A stretch of DNA of 39,276 nucleotides from Acidobacteriota bacterium (GCA_020200235.1 JAIVJC010000014.1:1-39276), one strand, 5' to 3'. Shown: positions 25,671-33,694, numbered from the stretch's first letter. The notes: generated from the sequence alone by a model not told the origin. Numbers and translations: made by a program.

Positions 25671-27527
25671 ATGTGCTTCAAGAACCTTCCGGTCGAGTTT
25701 GACGCTCAGGGCAACGCGCACCTCAAAGGCGGGGTCGTTGACCCTTACGCTTACAAGCCGCGAGAGATCAAGCGCGACAAATTAGAAGAGCTGCTCGCGC
25801 GCAACGGGCACATCAAGGACGTGAGCATCTCGCCGGTGACGCGCGTGGCGGGTGCGCTCTCGTTCCACGCCGTGGCGGATTTGCAAGAGCGGAAGTTTCT
25901 CGAAGCCAACTCGGTCGCGACCATCTTCCGCGGCTACGAAGTGATCCTCAAAGGGCGCGACCCGCGCGACGCCATCTACATTTCGAGCCGCGCCTGCGGC
26001 GTGTGCGGCGGCGTCCACTCGACCGCCGCGTGCGAAGCCATCGAGATGGCTTTCGGGATTTCGCCGCCGCCACTCGGCACCGTTTTGCGCAACCTCGCGC
26101 TCGCGCTCGACTTCCTCTACGACCACCCGCTGCACCTCTTCCTGCTCGCGGGTCCCGACTACTCGCAGGTCGTCGTCCAGGCGACGAGCCCCGCGATGTG
26201 GGAGAAGGCTACGCGCACGGAAGCCCCGAACGCCGAGGTTCACCAGTTCAAGACCATCGGCGACATCATGAAGGGGCTCAACCCGCTCTCCGGCAAGTTG
26301 TACCTCGACGGGTTGAAGATGACGCGCACGCCGCGCGAGGCATACTCCGTGCTCTTCGGCAAGTACCCGCACCCGCAGACGGTCGTGCCCGGCGGTATGT
26401 CTTCGACGGTGACGATCACTGACTTCAACGAGACCTACACGCGGCTCCAGAAGATGATCGACTGGACGAAGCGGATGATCCTGCTCTGGGACGATCTCAC
26501 CGAGTTCTTCTACGAGTACAACCCCGAATACAAGAAGGTCGGCGCGCGCGCGGCGAACATGATCGACCTCGGCATGTGGGACGACGAGAACTCTTACGAC
26601 GCCAGTTATGCGCGCTGCAACGAGTGGGGCGAGAAACGTTCGGTCATCGACGGCCAACTCGTCACGACGAAGCTACAGCAACTCAACCTCGGCCTCGAAG
26701 AGTTCGTCGAACACTCTTACTACGAAGACTGGAATCAGAACGGCAAACAGCGGTTCGCGACAGACCCTTCGGGCGCGCCGCTCTCGCCGAACCACCCGTG
26801 GAATAAGGAGACTCTGCCGAAACCTTCGAAGGAGAGCTGGAAGGATCGCTACACTTGGGACACCGCGCCGCGCTGGGACAGGCAGGTGGTCGAGGCCGGG
26901 TGCTACGCGCGTATCTGGACGACGGCCGCCGCCGGGCTGATGCCGAAGAACGAGTTTCTCGAATCCACCGGCCACAGCCTTAAGTTTCACATGCCGAAGA
27001 CGATGCTGCGCGCGATGGACTTCGAGTGGAAGATTCCCACGTTGTGGAACGCCTTCGAGCGCAACCGCGCGCGCGCCTACTGCATGGGCTACAACCTGAT
27101 GGTCGCCTACACGATGGTCTTGAAGGCGTTCGATCTCTTGCGTAAAGGTGAAGACAAAGTGAGCACGAAGTTCGAGGTGCCGATGGGCGAGCGGATCGGC
27201 GTCGGCTTCTGGGGCGCGGGGCGCGGCTACCTCTCGCACCACCTGACGCTCGACAAGGGCGCGATCACGAACTACCAGATCGTCACGCCCTCGACCTTCA
27301 ACGCCTCGCCGAAAGACCCGTTCGGCAACCCCGGTCCCTACGAGGAGGCGGTCTTGAACACGCCGATCCTCGAAGACTTCGACAAGCCCTCGGACTTCAC
27401 AGGCGTCGACATGCTCCGCGCCATCCGCAGCTTCGACCCCTGCATGCCCTGCACGACGCACATCTACGGCGGCGAGCGCGAGATCGTGCGCGAGGTCAAC
27501 ACCTGCGCCTGCTCAGCCGAAGGCTGA
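25671..27527 (+). CDS. hhyL: [NiFe] hydrogenase large subunit, group 1h (actinobacterial type)
   Basis: 618 residues with GAGGAA upstream of the ATG. It holds the NiFe active site that oxidises H2. The N-terminal motif 'SSRACGVCGGVHSTAACEA' supplies Cys109 and Cys112. The C-terminal motif 'FDPCMPCTTH' supplies Cys591 and Cys594. A 21-residue extension after His597 ('IYGGEREIVREV...') would be the tail removed by the maturation protease. The R-A-C-G-V-C-G-G variant and overall length point to the high-affinity, oxygen-tolerant group 1h/5. The gene is 3.9 kb downstream of its partner hhyS instead of adjacent. The 198-bp leader before it may hold its own promoter. Confidence 0.96.
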   Translation: MCFKNLPVEFDAQGNAHLKGGVVDPYAYKPREIKRDKLEELLARNGHIKDVSISPVTRVAGALSFHAVADLQERKFLEANSVATIFRGYEVILKGRDPRDAIYISSRACGVCGGVHSTAACEAIEMAFGISPPPLGTVLRNLALALDFLYDHPLHLFLLAGPDYSQVVVQATSPAMWEKATRTEAPNAEVHQFKTIGDIMKGLNPLSGKLYLDGLKMTRTPREAYSVLFGKYPHPQTVVPGGMSSTVTITDFNETYTRLQKMIDWTKRMILLWDDLTEFFYEYNPEYKKVGARAANMIDLGMWDDENSYDASYARCNEWGEKRSVIDGQLVTTKLQQLNLGLEEFVEHSYYEDWNQNGKQRFATDPSGAPLSPNHPWNKETLPKPSKESWKDRYTWDTAPRWDRQVVEAGCYARIWTTAAAGLMPKNEFLESTGHSLKFHMPKTMLRAMDFEWKIPTLWNAFERNRARAYCMGYNLMVAYTMVLKAFDLLRKGEDKVSTKFEVPMGERIGVGFWGAGRGYLSHHLTLDKGAITNYQIVTPSTFNASPKDPFGNPGPYEEAVLNTPILEDFDKPSDFTGVDMLRAIRSFDPCMPCTTHIYGGEREIVREVNTCACSAEG

Positions 27528-27530
27528 AAC

Positions 27531-27631
27531 GATTGCGGAATGCGGAATGCGGATTGCGGATTAGCCGGCTGAAGAATATTTCTGTTCTTATGTCTCTTCA
27601 ATCCGCAATCCGCAATCCGCAATCCGCAATC
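27531..27631. repeat. Heptad-based inverted repeat, copy 4
   Basis: The left arm (27531-27562) has GCGGAAT/GCGGATT units. The right arm (27600-27631) has four consecutive ATCCGCA units in the inverse sense. A 37-base spacer separates them. The repeat starts 4 bases after the hhyL stop and ends 3 bases before the next ATG. An in-frame ATG at 27533 inside the repeat is a false start for the next gene. Confidence 0.8.
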
Positions 27632-27634
27632 CCT

Positions 27635-28123
27635 ATGGTTCTGGTTTCGGGCATCGGCTACTCCAACATGAGCGACATGTCCTTCGGTCGCGTGTTGTAC
27701 GGCAAGATGGCTGAGATGAGTTGGCCCGCCCACGTCCACGTCGAAGACCTCAACTTCGGTCCCGTCATGATCTACCAGTGGCTCGAAGAGTTCCCCGTTA
27801 AATTCGACAAGGTCGTACTCGTCAGCGCCGCCAACCGCGGGCGCGAGCCGGGGACGCTGGAGGTGTACGCCTGGGACGGGAAGATGCCCGACGAGGCTGG
27901 CATACAGGCGTGCGTCGGAGAGGCGATCACCGGGGTCATCAGTCTGGAGAACCTGTTGATCGTCTGCAAGCAGTTCGGCGTGCTGCCCGACGATGTGACG
28001 ATCATTGAGATCGAGCCTCAGAACGAGGAGTACGGTTTGGGGTTCAGCCCCGTCGTCGCCGCCAAGGTTGACGAGGCGATTGAGCTCGTCAGAAGTGAGA
28101 CGATGAAGGTTGGCAGCCGATGA
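27635..28123 (+). CDS. Divergent hydrogenase maturation protease-like protein
   Basis: 162 residues. The ATG at 27635 was chosen because the frame upstream is repeat sequence. 'LVSGIGYSNMSDMSFGRVLYGK' corresponds to the GxGNxLxxDDGxG start of HyaD/HycI proteases. 'VVLVSAANRGREPGTLEVYAW' corresponds to the 'DAxxxGxPPGTL' segment. Compared with the canonical protease at 11814, the Asp of that segment is Ser, and the region that normally holds the His ligand reads 'CVGEAITGVISLENLL' with no His. It may have lost peptidase activity and act as a chaperone. Its stop overlaps the start of the NifU-Rieske gene (ATGA). Confidence 0.8.
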   Translation: MVLVSGIGYSNMSDMSFGRVLYGKMAEMSWPAHVHVEDLNFGPVMIYQWLEEFPVKFDKVVLVSAANRGREPGTLEVYAWDGKMPDEAGIQACVGEAITGVISLENLLIVCKQFGVLPDDVTIIEIEPQNEEYGLGFSPVVAAKVDEAIELVRSETMKVGSR

Positions 28124-29061
28124 GCGAAGTGTTAGCTGGAGAGCACGACGCGGAGGAACTCCTCGGGCAGTTGGGCTCGCTCGTCGCGGAGCTTGAACAA
28201 CACCCGGACGCGGAAGTGCGCGAGAAGGCGCTCGACCTCGTGCAGATCATCGTCAAACTCCACGGCGAGGCGCTGCGTCGCATCCTCGCGACTTTCGAGT
28301 CGCTGCCGTTGAAAAGCGACATCTACGCGCGGATGCTGGGAGACGATGTCATCCGCGCCATCCTGACCGTCCACGATCTTCTGCCGGAAGAGTTGGAAGC
28401 GAGGGTGGCGAAGGCGATTGAAGAGTTGCGCCCCTTTTTAATTTCACAAGGCTGCGACGTGAAATTTCTCGGCGTGGACGGCGGGCGCGCGCAACTTCGT
28501 TTGATGCGCAGCGGCAAGGGCGCCCCCCCCGTGGCGGCGCTGAAGCTGGAAATCGAGAAGGTGCTCGACGTGGCCGCGCCCGACCTCCTCGGCATCGACA
28601 TCGAAGGCATGACCGAGATGAACGAAGCCGCCGCGAAAGCCGCGGCGATGTTGGGTGCGATGATCGCGCCGCCGCGAACCGAGGCGCCGCCGGCGCCCGC
28701 CAAGCTCGTGCAAATTAAAAGACCGCGCCCGGACGCGACGAACGTGGACGGCACTTGGGTGTCGATCGTCCGCGCGCTGGGCTTCGAGGACGGACAGTTC
28801 AAAGTGATCAGTTATGAGGAGATCAACTTGCTGGTCTGTAAACTCGGCGGGGAGTTCTACGCCTACCGCAACGCCTGCGCCGAGGGCGGGCGGCCGCTCG
28901 GCGGCGCCCTCTTCGAGTCGCCGATGCTCACGTGCGCGTGCCACGGCTATGTTTATGATCTCCGGCGCGGGCTGTGTGTGGGGAAGCCGGGTTTGCGGCT
29001 TGCCTCGCTGCCGCTGAAGGTCGAAGATGACAAAGTGAAAGTCGCACTGCCGCGGGGTTGA
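28120..29061 (+). CDS. NifU-like/Rieske-like protein of the hydrogenase cluster
   Basis: 313 residues. The N-terminal about 90 residues are helical. Residues about 95-170 resemble the NifU C-terminal domain ('AIEELRPFLISQGCDVKFLGVDGG...LEIEKVLDVAAPDLLGIDIEG'), but the usual CxxC is replaced by 'SGKGAPPV'. After a Pro/Ala linker, residues 215-313 form a Rieske-like domain. The ligand segments are Cys253-x-Glu255 (normally CxH) and Cys272-Ala-Cys274-His275 (CxxH). Actinobacterial hhy clusters carry a comparable iron-sulfur protein (HhyE) thought to take electrons from the hydrogenase. Cluster type and function here are uncertain because of the altered ligands. Confidence 0.8.
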   Translation: MSEVLAGEHDAEELLGQLGSLVAELEQHPDAEVREKALDLVQIIVKLHGEALRRILATFESLPLKSDIYARMLGDDVIRAILTVHDLLPEELEARVAKAIEELRPFLISQGCDVKFLGVDGGRAQLRLMRSGKGAPPVAALKLEIEKVLDVAAPDLLGIDIEGMTEMNEAAAKAAAMLGAMIAPPRTEAPPAPAKLVQIKRPRPDATNVDGTWVSIVRALGFEDGQFKVISYEEINLLVCKLGGEFYAYRNACAEGGRPLGGALFESPMLTCACHGYVYDLRRGLCVGKPGLRLASLPLKVEDDKVKVALPRG

Positions 29062-29067
29062 TGAGTC

Positions 29068-29466
29068 ATGTCCGAACGTGAAGAGAATTTAGGCGACCCG
29101 CTTGATCGCGTTTACTGGCGCGACGAGGTCTTGCAGGTCATGTACTGGATGACGGGCGAGGGCTTCGGGCAGGAGTTCGCCGCCGAAGACCTGCGGAAGT
29201 TTCTGAGCGCGCGTGCCGAACTGCTGGCGGAAGTCCTGGAAGAGATGGCTGGTGGCGGGCTGCTCGAACGCGCGGGCGCGGGTCGCTACGCCTTGACGGC
29301 GGCGGGGCGGAAGGAGGGTGGTCGCCGCTTCGCGGACGAGTTCGAGCAGATGCTCAAACCGGGACACTTCGAGTGCGACGAGCCGGACTGCGACTGCCAC
29401 GACCCCGGTGCGGACGGGGCGGCGTGCAAGCACTTTTTGAGCGAGCCTTCGACGCACACGCACTAG
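29068..29466 (+). CDS. Winged-helix-like protein with Cys/His-rich tail
   Basis: 132 residues, starting 7 bases after the previous stop. The first about 90 residues look like a winged helix ('LQVMYWMTGEGFGQEFAAEDLRKFL', 'EVLEEMAGGGLLERAGAGRYALTAAG'). The tail 'FECDEPDCDCHDP...CKHF' has four Cys and two His and probably binds a metal. No family name is recognised. Position in the hydrogenase operon suggests an accessory or metal-handling role; DNA binding is possible from the fold but unproven. Confidence 0.7.
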   Translation: MSEREENLGDPLDRVYWRDEVLQVMYWMTGEGFGQEFAAEDLRKFLSARAELLAEVLEEMAGGGLLERAGAGRYALTAAGRKEGGRRFADEFEQMLKPGHFECDEPDCDCHDPGADGAACKHFLSEPSTHTH

Positions 29467-29481
29467 AGGACGGGTTAAGAC

Positions 29482-30069
29482 ATGGGCGACGGCAGACGAG
29501 GAGCGGAAGGGCGCGAAGGCGACTTGTTGAAGGGGCTGGCGGCGGGCGTCGCCGGGGGGCTCGTCGCCTCGCTCGTGATGAATCAATTCCAGGCTCTGTG
29601 GAGCAAACTGTCGGAAGGCGAAGAACGCTCGCACGGCGCTCAGTCTTTGCAACGGGGATCGTCGGGGCACGGCGTCGCGCAGCAGTTGCAAGAAAGCGGC
29701 GGTGACGAGGAGCAGGACGACGCCACGATGCGGATCGCAGACGCCATCTCCGAAGGCGTCTTCGATCACGAAATGACGCGGGGCGAGAAGCAGGCGGCGG
29801 GCACCGCCGTCCACTACGCCTTCGGCATCACGACCGGCGCGATCTACGGCGCGTTAGCCGAAGCGTTGCCGCGCGTGACGGCGGGCGCGGGCGCGCCCTT
29901 CGGAGCGGCGGTCTGGCTCGCCGCGGACGAAGGCGTGGTTCCGCTCCTGGGCTTGTCGAAGTCGCCCGCGGAGTACCCGCCCTCAACCCATGCTTACGCG
30001 CTCGCGTCCCATCTGGTTTACGGGCTGACGACGGAAGTCGTCAGACGTGCGGTGCGCCAAGCACTATGA
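29482..30069 (+). CDS. DUF1440-like inner-membrane protein
   Basis: 195 residues. The N-terminal 'LLKGLAAGVAGGLVASLVMNQFQALW' and C-terminal 'VHYAFGITTGAIYGALAEALP...GAPFGAAVWLAADEGVVPLLGLS' segments resemble the YagU/DUF1440 family of small membrane proteins. A charged region of about 60 residues ('ERSHGAQSLQ...GGDEEQDDATMR') separates them. It follows the previous gene by 15 bp, in the same operon. The role is unknown; a membrane partner of the hydrogenase is conceivable. Confidence 0.7.
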   Translation: MGDGRRGAEGREGDLLKGLAAGVAGGLVASLVMNQFQALWSKLSEGEERSHGAQSLQRGSSGHGVAQQLQESGGDEEQDDATMRIADAISEGVFDHEMTRGEKQAAGTAVHYAFGITTGAIYGALAEALPRVTAGAGAPFGAAVWLAADEGVVPLLGLSKSPAEYPPSTHAYALASHLVYGLTTEVVRRAVRQAL

Positions 30070-30091
30070 CGGGCGGGGGCCGATCGGCAGG

Positions 30092-30467
30092 ATGGCGACT
30101 CTGAGTTTACCCGAAGAGAATGCGTGCGGGTGCGAAACCACCGCCCCCGGCGCGGACCACGGCTGCATCTGCTGCGCCACCGCGCTATTGCAGATCGCCT
30201 CAGCGCAGGTACGCGCTGAGGCTGCTCTTCGTCATCGGCGAGCGCGGTCCCGTCCGCTTCGGCGATTTGCGCGGCGAGATGGACGACGCGAGCACCTCGA
30301 CCCTCTCGATCAGGCTCGATGAACTAGAAGGCGCGGGACTCGTCCGCCGCCGGACGTTCAACGAAACCCCGCCCCGCGTCGAATATACCCTCACACGGGA
30401 AGGCGATGAGTTGCGGAAGAGGCTCTTCGCCCTCTCCAAATTCGCCGCGCGCAAACTGGATGACTGA
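30092..30467 (+). pseudogene. HxlR/MarR-type winged-helix regulator split by a frameshift
   Basis: The ATG at 30092 opens a frame reading 'SLPEENACGCETTAPGADHGCICCATALLQIASA', a Cys-rich N-terminus followed by what should be helix 1. Homology then continues in another frame from about 30206: 'RYALRLLFVIGERGPVRFGDLRGEM', 'LSIRLDELEGAGLVRRRTFNETPPRVEYTLTREGDEL', a full HxlR-type winged helix ending at 30467. The switch lies near 30195-30212. It could be a true frameshift mutation, a base-call error or recoding. An intact protein of about 125 residues would make a plausible redox- or metal-sensing regulator of the hydrogenase operon. Confidence 0.6.
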
Positions 30468-30479
30468 AGTTTGGCTTCC

Positions 30480-30508
30480 GACGCCAGCCGGCAATGCCGA
30501 CCGGCGTC
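30480..30508 (+). terminator. Hairpin between the regulator and the TPR gene
   Basis: GACGCC and GGCGTC enclose an inner GGC/GCC stem. It lies 12 bases after the regulator stop. There is no clear T run, so termination is tentative. Confidence 0.3.
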
Positions 30509-30515
30509 GCCCCGT

Positions 30516-30528
30516 CCTTAATTTAAGG
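30516..30528. promoter_or_regulatory. Palindrome overlapping the TPR gene ribosome binding site
   Basis: CCTTAATTTAAGG is a perfect palindrome around a central T, and its right half forms part of the AAGGAGA ribosome binding site of the gene at 30540. It could be an operator. Confidence 0.3.
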
Positions 30529-30539
30529 AGATTCATAAC

Positions 30540-32003
30540 ATGCGACCGCCACGATTCGGATGGCTCCCGTGCCTTCTACTCTCCGCGTTCTGCGCCTCCG
30601 TCTCCTGGGCATCCGACGGCGGGGGGAAGATGACCGCGACGACGCAATCGGAAAAGGCGCGCGCCCTCTTCGAGCAGGGCCTTGCGAAGTACGACCGCGC
30701 GCGCCCGAAGGAGGCGACCGCACTCTTCCAGCAGGCAATCGAAGCCGATCCGAAGTTCGCTCTCGGACACTTGTTCCGCGGGCTGGCTGGGGACACGAAC
30801 GCCAGCATTCGACGGGCGGCTGAGTTGTCCCCGGGCGCGAGCGAGCCGGAGCGGCTGTTCATCGCGGGCTGGAAGGCGCAGCTCGACAGCCAACTCCTGA
30901 AAGCAGTCGAGTACACGGAGCAGGCGGTTAAACTCCTGCCGACGGACGCGCGCCTGCGCACGCGCCTCGCGCAACTCTACAACGCGACCAGCCGGCGCGA
31001 AGAGGCGCTCGCCGAATTCAAGCGCGCCGCCGCGAGCGATCCGAAATTCGCGCCCGTTTACGGCGCGCTCGGCGAGTACCACGCCGCGCGCGGCGAGTTC
31101 TCCGAGTCGCTCGCCGCGCGCGAGACTTACGCGCGACTCCTGCCCGGCGAGGCAGAGCCCTACCAGCAGATCGCGCACACCTATCAACAGATGCAGCGCT
31201 TCGACAAGGCGGTCGACTACTACACGCGCGCCCTCAAGATCGATCCCGACTACATCAACGTCTACCGGCGGCGCGGCGACGCGCGCTTCTTCTCCGGCGA
31301 CGTGGCGGGCGCGCGCGCAGACTACCGCGCCGGGCTGGAGCGCGCGAAGGGGGCGGATCGCCCCGGACTCCTCTTCGCCGCAGCGTTCACCTACGTCCAC
31401 GAGGGTCAGATCGACGAGGCGGCGAAATACTACGGGCAGGCTATCGCCATCGCCGAGGCGGAGCACGAGTGGGTCATGATCAATTCGGGATGGGACGCGC
31501 TCGGTCGTTCCTACCTCGAGGCGGGTCGGCTCGTCGAGGCGGCGGACGCCTACCGCAAGGGCTACGAGGCGTCGAAGCGCTCGCCCGACTACTCCGAGAC
31601 GGACAAGCTGCTCTGGGAGGGACGCTACCGCCACGCGCGCGGTCGCATCCTGGCGAAGATCGGCGAGTTCGACGCGGCGATGCAACACGCCGAGTGGATT
31701 CGCGCCGAGCTTGAGAAGGCTGGAAACCCGAGCCCCGCCTACACTAAGAGCTACCACTACCTTGTCGGCTACATCCTGCTCGAAAAGCGCGACTACAAGG
31801 GCGCGCTCGAACATCTCAAACAAGCCAGCACCGACGACGTGTTCATCAAGCTGCTGACGGCGCGGGCTTACGCGGGCTCGGGCGACCCCGCAGCCGCCGG
31901 AAAACTGATGAGGGAGATCGCCGGCCACACGCTCGGCTCCGTCCCCTCCTCCATCGCGCGCCCGCAGGCACTGCGCTGGCTGAAGGATAACGGCGTTAAG
32001 TAA
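30540..32003 (+). CDS. Secreted tetratricopeptide-repeat protein
   Basis: 487 residues with an AAGGAGA ribosome binding site 8 bases upstream. The signal peptide ('FGWLPCLLLSAFCASVSWAS') is followed by TPR units across most of the length ('ARALFEQGLAKYDRARPKEA', 'VDYYTRALKIDPDYINVYRR', 'AKYYGQAIAIAEAEHEWVM'). It presumably scaffolds other proteins in the cell envelope; no enzymatic motif is seen. It starts about 70 bp after the regulator and may belong to a separate unit. The gene is the last before the minus-strand cassette array. Confidence 0.8.
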   Translation: MRPPRFGWLPCLLLSAFCASVSWASDGGGKMTATTQSEKARALFEQGLAKYDRARPKEATALFQQAIEADPKFALGHLFRGLAGDTNASIRRAAELSPGASEPERLFIAGWKAQLDSQLLKAVEYTEQAVKLLPTDARLRTRLAQLYNATSRREEALAEFKRAAASDPKFAPVYGALGEYHAARGEFSESLAARETYARLLPGEAEPYQQIAHTYQQMQRFDKAVDYYTRALKIDPDYINVYRRRGDARFFSGDVAGARADYRAGLERAKGADRPGLLFAAAFTYVHEGQIDEAAKYYGQAIAIAEAEHEWVMINSGWDALGRSYLEAGRLVEAADAYRKGYEASKRSPDYSETDKLLWEGRYRHARGRILAKIGEFDAAMQHAEWIRAELEKAGNPSPAYTKSYHYLVGYILLEKRDYKGALEHLKQASTDDVFIKLLTARAYAGSGDPAAAGKLMREIAGHTLGSVPSSIARPQALRWLKDNGVK

Positions 32004-32009
32004 AAGGTC

Positions 32010-32042
32010 ATCAGGCGGGTTGGGTTGAATGAGTTGTTAGGC
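32010..32042 (-). repeat. Half attC-like site at the left end of the cassette array
   Basis: On the minus strand GCCTAAC (32042-32036) is followed by AACTCATTCAACCC, as in the first arm of an attC. No matching second arm is found before the TPR gene end at 32003. The site seems truncated, marking the array boundary just downstream of the gene at 32060. Confidence 0.45.
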
Positions 32043-32059
32043 GCGCCGTTGCTTACCAT

Positions 32060-33694
32060 TCACTGAATGAGACCAATGTCGCGTATTAAATTATCAAACC
32101 GCGGGTCTGAGCGAATGTTGTCGAACATTGGTTCCACTTTGAGAGATACAAGCCAACTGGAGCGTTCGTCGTAAGCCTTGTCAATCCATTCAAATGCTCG
32201 ATCCGTCTCGCCGAGCCCGACGTAGATCATTGCTATGTTCAGAGCCGGAACATACCGCCGGCTCGATTGCTCTTTTAATTCGTTGATCGTCTTGATTGCC
32301 TCTTCACGTTTTCCCGACAGCGCACGGGCGTGTCCGAGCAAAGACGTTAAGACCGTGCCGCCTCCCGATATGTCAATCGCCTTCTGGTACTCCGCGATGC
32401 CCTCCTCATACAGCCCCTTCTGCACGTAAGCCAGCCCCAGGTAGAAGTGCGTCCGGACGAAATTCGGATCCAACTCGAGCGCTTTCTGGTACTGCTCTAT
32501 GCTCTGATCCAGCCGGCCCGCGTAGTAAAGTATCGTCCCCACGTTCTTGTTAATAATCAGCGAGAGGGGATCGATCTCCTGCGCCCTGATCTCTTCCGCA
32601 AGGGCTTCGCGGTGCCGCCCCATCGCTGCCAGGTAGAGGGCGTACCAGTGGTGAGAAAATGCGTAATCCTGGTTGAGTTCAATCGCCCGCTTAAACTCTG
32701 CTTCGGCTCCCGCCCAATCCCAGTCGTAGAACGCTCTAACATGCGCCAGCGTGGTTTGAGCTTCGGCAAGCGTGGGATCGATTTCCAGCGCCTTCAGCGC
32801 CGCCGCCTTCGCTTTGGGCATCGCCTCTTTCGGAGGTAGGAGTCCGTATTCGGCGATGCCGGGCAGTGCGTAGGAGTCTGCCAGACCTGCGTAGGCCAAA
32901 GCGTAGCAGGGGTCAATGTCCACCGCCTGCTGGAAGTATTGCGTACTTCTTTTCAGCCCGTCTTCCGTCCTTTTATTCCAGTAGTAGCGCCCTTTCAAGT
33001 AAGCTTGATATGCTTCGTGGTTCACCGTGTAGCGTTTGTTCAATCGCCTCTTCTGCTCACTGGTCAGCCTGAGCCGCAATTTCTCGGTGATCTCGTGGGC
33101 GATCTCTTCCTGCACGGCGAGGATGTCTGCCATCTTCCGCTTGTAATGTTCGCCCCACAGTTGCGCGTCATTCACCACGTCTATCAAGTCCGCCTGAATC
33201 ATCAGGGTGTCGCCCACCTGACAGACTCTCCCCGTCAACACGGCGCGGACACCCAACTCCCGCCCGACTACTTGCGGATCCGCCTCCCGCCCCTTGAAAC
33301 GGAAGACCGTACTGCGCGGCACGACGCGCAGTTTAGGTAATTGCGAGATGCTGTTGATGAGGCTTTCGGTGATCCCATCGCTGAGGTACTCGCCGCTCGG
33401 ATCGGCGCACGCATTAGCGAGCGGCAAGATTGCAATCGAGTCTATGGATTTGCGGGAGCCTTGCTTGCGCCTGCTTGCCGGCAACGTGATTGTCGGCAGT
33501 GAATTGGTCGATGCCGCATGAGGCGACAAGATTTCTGTCGGAGCTAAATCGTGGTCGCGCTGAAGTACCCTAACTGACGCCGCCTGGGAGTCGGAGGGAG
33601 AAGGCAAATCATCCGTGAGAGGAGTACCGTCAGTTCGGCAGAAGTTTAGCGACGCGTCTGTATAGGTAATCCGGCATGTCGGACAATGTTTCAT
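32060..33694 (-). CDS. TolB-like/TPR protein with N-terminal zinc ribbon (cassette gene)
   Basis: 544 residues. The N-terminus 'MKHCPTCRITYTDASLNFCRTDG' is a small Cys-rich ribbon common in Acidobacteria kinases and TPR proteins. Residues about 85-210 form the TolB-N/FlgO-like domain often found after CadC-type regulators ('IAILPLANA...YLSDGITESLINSISQLPKLRVVPRSTVFRFKG', 'GVRAVLTGRVCQVGDTLMIQADLIDV'). The rest is TPRs ('AIELNQDYAFSHHWYALYLAAMGRHREALAE', 'YQKALELDPNFVRTHFYLG'). No DNA-binding domain or kinase is present. No Shine-Dalgarno is seen. It is flanked by attC-like sites on both sides, an unusually long cassette. Confidence 0.8.
   Translation of the reverse strand: MKHCPTCRITYTDASLNFCRTDGTPLTDDLPSPSDSQAASVRVLQRDHDLAPTEILSPHAASTNSLPTITLPASRRKQGSRKSIDSIAILPLANACADPSGEYLSDGITESLINSISQLPKLRVVPRSTVFRFKGREADPQVVGRELGVRAVLTGRVCQVGDTLMIQADLIDVVNDAQLWGEHYKRKMADILAVQEEIAHEITEKLRLRLTSEQKRRLNKRYTVNHEAYQAYLKGRYYWNKRTEDGLKRSTQYFQQAVDIDPCYALAYAGLADSYALPGIAEYGLLPPKEAMPKAKAAALKALEIDPTLAEAQTTLAHVRAFYDWDWAGAEAEFKRAIELNQDYAFSHHWYALYLAAMGRHREALAEEIRAQEIDPLSLIINKNVGTILYYAGRLDQSIEQYQKALELDPNFVRTHFYLGLAYVQKGLYEEGIAEYQKAIDISGGGTVLTSLLGHARALSGKREEAIKTINELKEQSSRRYVPALNIAMIYVGLGETDRAFEWIDKAYDERSSWLVSLKVEPMFDNIRSDPRFDNLIRDIGLIQ

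Noticed and set aside
25671-27527. Selenocysteine in the hydrogenase large subunit
   Set aside because: Both CxxC motifs are encoded by Cys codons and no in-frame TGA exists.
30576-31928. 450-codon minus-strand frame opposite the TPR gene
   Set aside because: No domain, no ribosome binding site; the plus frame has a signal peptide and TPRs.
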